From positions 1 to 25,685 of the IMG/VR virus record IMGVR_UViG_3300037189_010834: a stretch of DNA of 25,685 nt; one strand, given 5' to 3'. Positions 21,301 through 25,685 of the stretch are shown here, piece by piece (position 1 is the stretch's first letter; each line of letters begins with the position of its first letter). The notes under the pieces were generated by a model. The model worked only from the letters and a program-made list of their open reading frames with translations, searched no databases and was not told the origin of the DNA. The DNA is from a virus. The position numbers and the translations under genes were made by a program.

Positions 21301-24300
21301 CTAGCCGCATCTTCTAATGGAATCGAATTTCTTGGTAATGCATATCAGGAATTGGGAAATACTGTAAAAAATACTACTCAAAAAATGGCTGCGGAGGCGA
21401 CGGCCCTTGCAGAAAAAATTAATTTGATTGCTGCTGAATCAATAGTAGGCGCGTCGGGCGCAGTTTTAGTTCCCGGTGGAATTGGAAAATCTACTATAAA
21501 AAATGTTCCGGGAATTAAAAATTTCCCTAGATTTGCTAATGGCGGTAAAATTTATGGACCGGGTGGCCCTAAAGACGATCTTATTCCAGCAATGCTTTCT
21601 AACGGAGAATATGTTGTTAATGCAGCGGCAGTAAGTCAATACGGCAATGGTTTCTTAGATGCAATAAATACTCGCAAATTTGCTGATGGTGGAAGGGTAG
21701 CAAATACTAATTATGAAAACGCTCCTGCTCAAATTTCACCAACAACAAATCAATTTTTAACTACTCCAAAGTATGCTTCAGGGAATATGGTTCAGGATGT
21801 TTCCCGCGATATGCTTTATAACCCATCAATGGGTTATGCTAATGGCGGGAATGTGAGAAGAAAAGATTCCTTTACTCATCACAGACAGTTTGAGTATCAT
21901 CCTCGTAAATATAAATATGATTTAGGTGGTATTGCTAAGTTTCCTCTTGGTGGTTCTAATATACCTAATCCTCCTGCTTCAAATAATGTTTTAACTACAA
22001 GTCCAGCCGCTTGGAAGGAAGCCATTGCAGTTTCTCCACCAAGTTACGGAGAAAGTTTAATTGATGCTTTTGGTTTAACGGACTCTTTAGGTAGAAGGTT
22101 GACCTTTGAACAATTGCAGAATGCCTCTGTTGCTGAATTAGAAATATTAATGACTCATGCAAGTCATATACGTCAATTAAAAGATATATCATGGTTAGAT
22201 CCAGAAGAGGCAAAAAAAAGACAAGACGACCTTAAGAAAAGAATTGAAAATTGGGAAGAAGAAGGAAAAGTAGGCTCTAAGCCACAGTTATCAGAATTAG
22301 ATAATGCATTTGTGTTAGATGCAGCAATGATGACTCCATATCAACATAATATGCTAATGACAGATTTGGAATATACTTTAAAAGATAATAGCCCAAAAAC
22401 TCAAGAGATAAGAGATTTAATTGAAAGTAAAAAAGATGGTGTATATAAGCCTATGCTTGATGCAATTGCTCGCGGAGGACAGTTCTCTGCTGATCAAGCG
22501 GGATTTTTAGAGGCTCAAAGCCTTGCACGATTTATATCAGATGTTGAAATGCATCAAAAAACGGGAAAGGAAATGTTTATTGGTCAAAGGCTTACAAATT
22601 TAAGTTCTCAGTCACAAGCAATTCCTGCAACAAAACAATTTTTAGACAATATGCTTTCAACTGGAGAAGATTTATTCATTGAAAGATCAAAAGCATTAGT
22701 TCATTATGCAAATATAATTAAATTTTCTGGAACAGATTCTGTCGCAGGGGAATCAAACTTAAAATTCCCATCAGAAATGTTTAGTCTTGAAGAAGAATTA
22801 GCCCTTTCAAAAATTTCTAATCCAAATTCTCGTACTTTCTCTATGGTCGGTCGCCCAGCAGATATAATTAATGGAACTGGATTTGAAAATGCTAAAACAG
22901 TAATTTCAATAAGTCCCAAAATTTTATCAGAAGAGATAGATATTAAAAATAATTATCTTAAAGATGCGTTAAATAAAATAAAATCAGTACTAAAGTTTGA
23001 TTTTACGCCTGCTGCAAACGGTGGTTTTATTTCTAAATTCTCTACAGGTAATTTTGTGGGAGGATATTCAGAAGAAGCATTAAATGGATTATATAATTCC
23101 ATAGGTCGTACCGCCCCGGATTTTGTTAAATCAATGACAGAAACTCAATTGCAAGAATATTTGTTATCTCCTGCAAGTCCTTTTTATGGAAATAAGGTGG
23201 AAGAATTTTTTGCTACTCGTTCTGCGGGAGAAGTTGGAAGAGTAGACAAAAACTTTAAAGAAGGTTGGAAAGATTTAGGATTAAATAGACAATATGATGA
23301 TAACTATGATCCTACAAGAGATTATTCATCTAATAAGTTTTATTCTGACATGGGTGAGCAACCACAAATAGTTACTTCTACTCAAAATTTATCTAAGGAT
23401 GAAGCGAGGCTTGCTGACATTGCATATTGGCACGCTCGCGGCTACAAAGAGAGGTGGAGCGAACTTTCTGATAAAGAAATTGATTCTGGGTCAAAGAGTT
23501 TAAGAGATCATCTTTCAGAAAAAGGATCAACTGTTAGAGTCTGGCGTTCTGTTGTCACTGGTCCTCAGCAGAGTGAAAAATCTCCCGGTAGTTTTGGTAT
23601 GTCTGATGCGATTTTAAGTGAAACTGAGGCAGGACAAAGATTCTTATCTTTTTCGCGTGAACCCAGAATTCCTCAAAATTTTGCTGAAGAAGATAAAAAA
23701 GGTTATACTCCAAGAATTATTGAGATGGACGTTCCTGTAAGTGCGGTAGTGGGAATAGATAAAATGAATTATGATTCTGTTGATTTTAGAGAACAGGAAG
23801 TAATTATTGATTCTAATAAATTGGCAGGAGTCCCGGTTAGATATATTACTCCTACAGGATTATCAAAATTAGGTAGAAAAACAGAAGATGATCTTGGGGT
23901 TGAAAGAAGAAATCCTTTATATCAATCCGTTTCAGTAGAGCCTAATTCTGGAAAAAGACAAGATGCTTCGTTCCTTGAAATGATTGCGCCTAGAAAAGAT
24001 CCCACTGCAATAATTGATGATATAGCCCAACGTAGAAACTGGGCTTTGGAGGCTTATAACGGAAACTTTGATAATGTCCCAGCATTCCTTCAACAGGGAA
24101 TGGACAAAATGTCAATGGACGAAAGGATAAACAAATTATTTGGTATTTCCCAAGCAGAACTAGATTTTGCTGAAAAATATCTCATGGAAAGGTATAGAGC
24201 GTCGGATCTGCAGTCCTTGGTAGATAATAAAACTATTATTTATGGTCCACATGTTGAAACTATTGATGCAATTGCTCAAAGAAAAGGAATTTTCAGATCA

Positions 24301-25685
24301 GGAAATGATAAAAATGCTTTAAAAAATATATATGTACGTCCTTTGCCTATTACTGAAACTCCCGGCCTAGCCTCCAGCGTTTGGTCAGAAAAAAGAATTA
24401 CAGGTCCAACACCCGAATTTGTTAAAAATAACCCCTTTGGATTTAAACCACCTAAACCAATAATGCCTAAAATTGCAAATGGCGGTCCCGTTAAACTTGC
24501 AAATGGTGGTGTTCCTGCTCTAGTTTCAAACGGTGAGTACTTCTTTGGCCCAGATACTGTTAAGCATTATGGTAAAGGGTTTATGGATAATCTTAATGCT
24601 GGTAAACTTGCTACCGGAGGTCTTGCTGGTGGAAGGATTGTTGGTCCCGGCGGTCCTAAAGACGATTTAATTCCTATGACATTACCAGAGCATTCTTATA
24701 TTATTAATGCTGCTGCTACTCAAAAAATTGGTACCCCAACCCTTGATGCAATTAATTCTAAGAAGTTTTCTACAGGTGGAATTCTTAAATTCCCAACAGG
24801 TGGTGGAGTACCATCTAGAATGGTTGCTCCCGGTCATCAAATATCAATGGACCTTCCTAGCGAGGTTCTAACAGGACTTGATCGTACCGGCGGGATAAGT
24901 AATATGTTTAATCCAAACGTAAAATTACCATCCCGTATTCAGGATTTTGAAGTTTCTCAACAACGTAGAGCAAATGTGGAACAATCAGTATTTGGAATTC
25001 CAACAACCGCTCCGTGGACAGAAAGACCAGTGTATGGCTATCTGCGTCGTGAAGGCGAATACATGGGTGCTGCTTATGGTAATGTTACGATTGACATAGA
25101 GCCAAGAAGAGGCCAGAAAGTTACAACTACTGCAGATGATTCATTTAAGATTAATACTTCTCTTACTCCAGCAGAAACATTAAGTCCCGCTCATACACAA
25201 CCAGAACAGGCAAAAGTGCCGGGAATTGCCCCAGAAGGTGGATATCAACCTGCATACAGAGAAGTTCAAATACATGGTGGATCAGTCCCATTAAGTCAAA
25301 TAAAAACAGCCACATACCACTTTGATTCAAATTTTGCCAATTCTCAGGGAACAAAAATTGAAGATCAGGCTAGAGAGGCTTTGCGTTTCTTAGATTGGGC
25401 AGAATCTCAAGGTATCCGTGCCAACGTAGAATTCACAAGAGGTTTTAATCATGACACTGGCATCATGGATAGAAGTTTCTTGGGCAGAGATGAATTACAG
25501 AAATATGCAGAACATGGTTGGTCTGCTGCACCTGTTGCAACAACTGAAATCAAACCTGTAGAAAGAAAGCCTGTTCCAGAAAATGTTGTCCTTGCAAATG
25601 GTGGTGTTGCTAAACTTGCTGATGGTGGAGTTCCTTCTCAAAATTGGAAATTGGGCCTTCACAATATTCCATATGATGTAGATAA
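18373..25685 (+). CDS. Giant tape measure protein with embedded enzyme-like domains (3' end outside window)
   Basis: Open from the ATG at 18373 to the window edge, at least 2,437 residues. Residues 1-170 are helical. GRQLMVGFTVPLAAAAAGLA (180-198) and the TP901-type core at about 250-450 (SVAAALSAAGYTQNQL, FFSAAQAATSTTMKDLIDAI) follow. A membrane span lies at 541-565, then a Gly/Pro linker at 658-698. Beyond that come a helical segment (700-1045), module GPGGPKDDLIPAMLSNGEYV (1062), an unrecognised globular part (1200-1550), and an ADP-ribosyltransferase-like domain (about 1675-1830) with R1722, S1759/S1761 and E1807/E1809. Then come a second GPGGPKDDLIP (2091) and a DUF3626-like domain (about 2213-2375). 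ANGG/ADGG linkers separate modules. The tape measure sets tail length and enters the host envelope at infection. It overlaps the chaperone stop by ATGA. Confidence 0.88.
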   Translation, partial: MSQRIDFEIVGNANFAAIYAQLDKLKVSIASLNNQSIGAGFTKELQAGLKNAENSFLTTVNSLRGMQVETVRVSDATGRLTEQFVKGKFTTSQYFDIWKNRSKETIPYLNIIAQAQAKISESFVVPSAARSGYAQVITDMGSVAQKSAVATIQQQAYNTAMMDASNKIINFGKNTQWSGRQLMVGFTVPLAAAAAGLANMYYQVDKNMQMLQRTYGVGGAAGQAFTKALPSQAELDKIKTQVQQISQEMANMYGQSAQETTSVAAALSAAGYTQNQLVNLTKTVSQAMVLGETDMQSAMKATISLQTAYRLSTSQTADAMNFFSAAQAATSTTMKDLIDAIPRVGPIVQNLGGTYKDTVAFLVAMKEGGVGASDGANALKNSLQRLIVPTKAAVASLMSYGIDLPKIVKDNTGNVVGMVESLQMALDKLPALARQQAITELFGKFQAARITALLDNFNRTGTQSAKVMNMMSLSSKELTDIANQQTNILQQSSAGKFKIAVESLKTSLLPIGQAFLDLATKVINAATSIVDIFQKLGPLKYIIGGIFGGAAILGPIIMFSGLMANLVGQVFKLTNMMRMFKEGASSGGGWTNPIKAIQSGVSGLANYFAEIDKAQLASSKLSETVSSQMGTQAKMLDLFNVALTRYTQNIERLMQIERGGIPPIMGGPGSPGGPTGGNPIGGGPYIVPSGGGASGARTPEQILANTGYVNTFFVRGKDESGKDIRRNLLEQTDLGPVGGVTFSHGLANEITQNIMGSRSIVPGIFTNTPQGKEINLKNQDQTLPLIPAHMMTDDIIAAVLKELGITPQGPLSAYGKEVSSITAVKQSGDQLAQLRALKQIEASNPNAVTEFKSIAKNGASYEDADNWFKQQLGPDQWADMRRRAMSDVKVAYDQAFSSVEASIKSSGRTGVGPENFRAIATNFYTSTSHLFLEQYRGMSMAMQNALTVTSTQTGEKLADTIRDSMKSTLAPAMINSLAASSNGIEFLGNAYQELGNTVKNTTQKMAAEATALAEKINLIAAESIVGASGAVLVPGGIGKSTIKNVPGIKNFPRFANGGKIYGPGGPKDDLIPAMLSNGEYVVNAAAVSQYGNGFLDAINTRKFADGGRVANTNYENAPAQISPTTNQFLTTPKYASGNMVQDVSRDMLYNPSMGYANGGNVRRKDSFTHHRQFEYHPRKYKYDLGGIAKFPLGGSNIPNPPASNNVLTTSPAAWKEAIAVSPPSYGESLIDAFGLTDSLGRRLTFEQLQNASVAELEILMTHASHIRQLKDISWLDPEEAKKRQDDLKKRIENWEEEGKVGSKPQLSELDNAFVLDAAMMTPYQHNMLMTDLEYTLKDNSPKTQEIRDLIESKKDGVYKPMLDAIARGGQFSADQAGFLEAQSLARFISDVEMHQKTGKEMFIGQRLTNLSSQSQAIPATKQFLDNMLSTGEDLFIERSKALVHYANIIKFSGTDSVAGESNLKFPSEMFSLEEELALSKISNPNSRTFSMVGRPADIINGTGFENAKTVISISPKILSEEIDIKNNYLKDALNKIKSVLKFDFTPAANGGFISKFSTGNFVGGYSEEALNGLYNSIGRTAPDFVKSMTETQLQEYLLSPASPFYGNKVEEFFATRSAGEVGRVDKNFKEGWKDLGLNRQYDDNYDPTRDYSSNKFYSDMGEQPQIVTSTQNLSKDEARLADIAYWHARGYKERWSELSDKEIDSGSKSLRDHLSEKGSTVRVWRSVVTGPQQSEKSPGSFGMSDAILSETEAGQRFLSFSREPRIPQNFAEEDKKGYTPRIIEMDVPVSAVVGIDKMNYDSVDFREQEVIIDSNKLAGVPVRYITPTGLSKLGRKTEDDLGVERRNPLYQSVSVEPNSGKRQDASFLEMIAPRKDPTAIIDDIAQRRNWALEAYNGNFDNVPAFLQQGMDKMSMDERINKLFGISQAELDFAEKYLMERYRASDLQSLVDNKTIIYGPHVETIDAIAQRKGIFRSGNDKNALKNIYVRPLPITETPGLASSVWSEKRITGPTPEFVKNNPFGFKPPKPIMPKIANGGPVKLANGGVPALVSNGEYFFGPDTVKHYGKGFMDNLNAGKLATGGLAGGRIVGPGGPKDDLIPMTLPEHSYIINAAATQKIGTPTLDAINSKKFSTGGILKFPTGGGVPSRMVAPGHQISMDLPSEVLTGLDRTGGISNMFNPNVKLPSRIQDFEVSQQRRANVEQSVFGIPTTAPWTERPVYGYLRREGEYMGAAYGNVTIDIEPRRGQKVTTTADDSFKINTSLTPAETLSPAHTQPEQAKVPGIAPEGGYQPAYREVQIHGGSVPLSQIKTATYHFDSNFANSQGTKIEDQAREALRFLDWAESQGIRANVEFTRGFNHDTGIMDRSFLGRDELQKYAEHGWSAAPVATTEIKPVERKPVPENVVLANGGVAKLADGGVPSQNWKLGLHNIPYDVD
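21526..21700 (+). repeat. Tape measure module repeat, copy 1 (ANGG ... GPGGPKDDLIP ... ADGG)
   Basis: It encodes FANGGKIYGPGGPKDDLIPA, then MLSNGEYVVNAAA, DAINTRKFADGG. It is repeated with changes at 24616-24810 (GPGGPKDDLIPMTLPEHSYI, INAAA, DAINSKKFSTGG) and partly at 24475-24620 (VPALVSNGEYFF). Such a module is common in tape measure proteins of several phage groups; its role is unknown. Confidence 0.7.
24616..24810 (+). repeat. Tape measure module repeat, copy 2
   Basis: Protein-level repeat of 21526-21700; the DNA has diverged mainly at third codon positions, so the protein is under selection. It is preceded by a partial third copy that includes LVSNGEYFFG at about 24526. Confidence 0.7.

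Noticed and set aside
1-25685. tRNA genes, CRISPR arrays, insertion sequences, attachment sites
   Set aside because: None recognised by eye on either strand; no clustered direct repeats with spacers, no transposase, no integrase.

Overview
This window reads as part of a tailed double-stranded DNA phage (or a prophage) with long non-contractile-tail type morphogenesis genes. The evidence is an ordered head-to-tail module on the + strand: PBSX-type portal, XkdF-like protease/scaffold, HK97-fold-type capsid protein, connector and neck proteins, tail terminator, tail tube, frameshifted tail chaperone and a giant tape measure. The DNA is mostly AT-rich. The first ~1.7 kb is visibly less so, which suggests a mosaic genome. 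Shine-Dalgarno sites are of the GAAAGG / AAGGAGG kind, so the host is a bacterium with a standard anti-SD. An aquatic Gram-positive or actinobacterial host is possible but cannot be shown from this sequence. No terminase, lysis, integrase or replication genes are visible; the terminase must lie elsewhere.

Region 1 (1-3204, - strand) is a leftward block of very small, tightly packed or overlapping genes typical of phage early/accessory DNA. It holds several Cys-rich probable zinc-binding proteins, an HNH-family protein, a tandem pair of related ~50-residue proteins and a 29-residue membrane peptide. Three leftward genes share a promoter-like upstream element (two copies contain an identical 17-bp block), and two small perfect palindromes sit at promoter positions.

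Region 2 (about 3205-6290) begins with a very AT-rich divergent spacer. From there all genes run rightward: a GT-B glycosyltransferase and a monomeric class II (adenosylcobalamin-dependent) ribonucleotide reductase with every catalytic residue I could place. These look like host-interaction or nucleotide-supply genes.

Region 3 (6347-18376) is structural. A LamG/jelly-roll protein and a small conserved-looking protein precede the portal. Protease and scaffold are fused in one frame, with a strong internal ribosome site that should also make free scaffold. The capsid gene ends in a perfect hairpin terminator followed by an extended -10 promoter, and the tail-tube gene is followed by the same arrangement. 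The tail assembly chaperone pair is joined by a -1 frameshift at a phased CCCAAAT heptamer.

Region 4 (18373 to the window end) is a tape measure frame open for at least 2,437 codons. Its first ~570 residues are an ordinary TP901-type tape measure. The rest is unusual: Gly-rich ANGG-type linkers and two copies of a GPGGPKDDLIP module flank several globular segments. One of these carries an apparently complete R-S-E triad of an ADP-ribosyltransferase, and another resembles DUF3626. The most interesting hypothesis here is that the tape measure carries enzymes that enter the host with the DNA.
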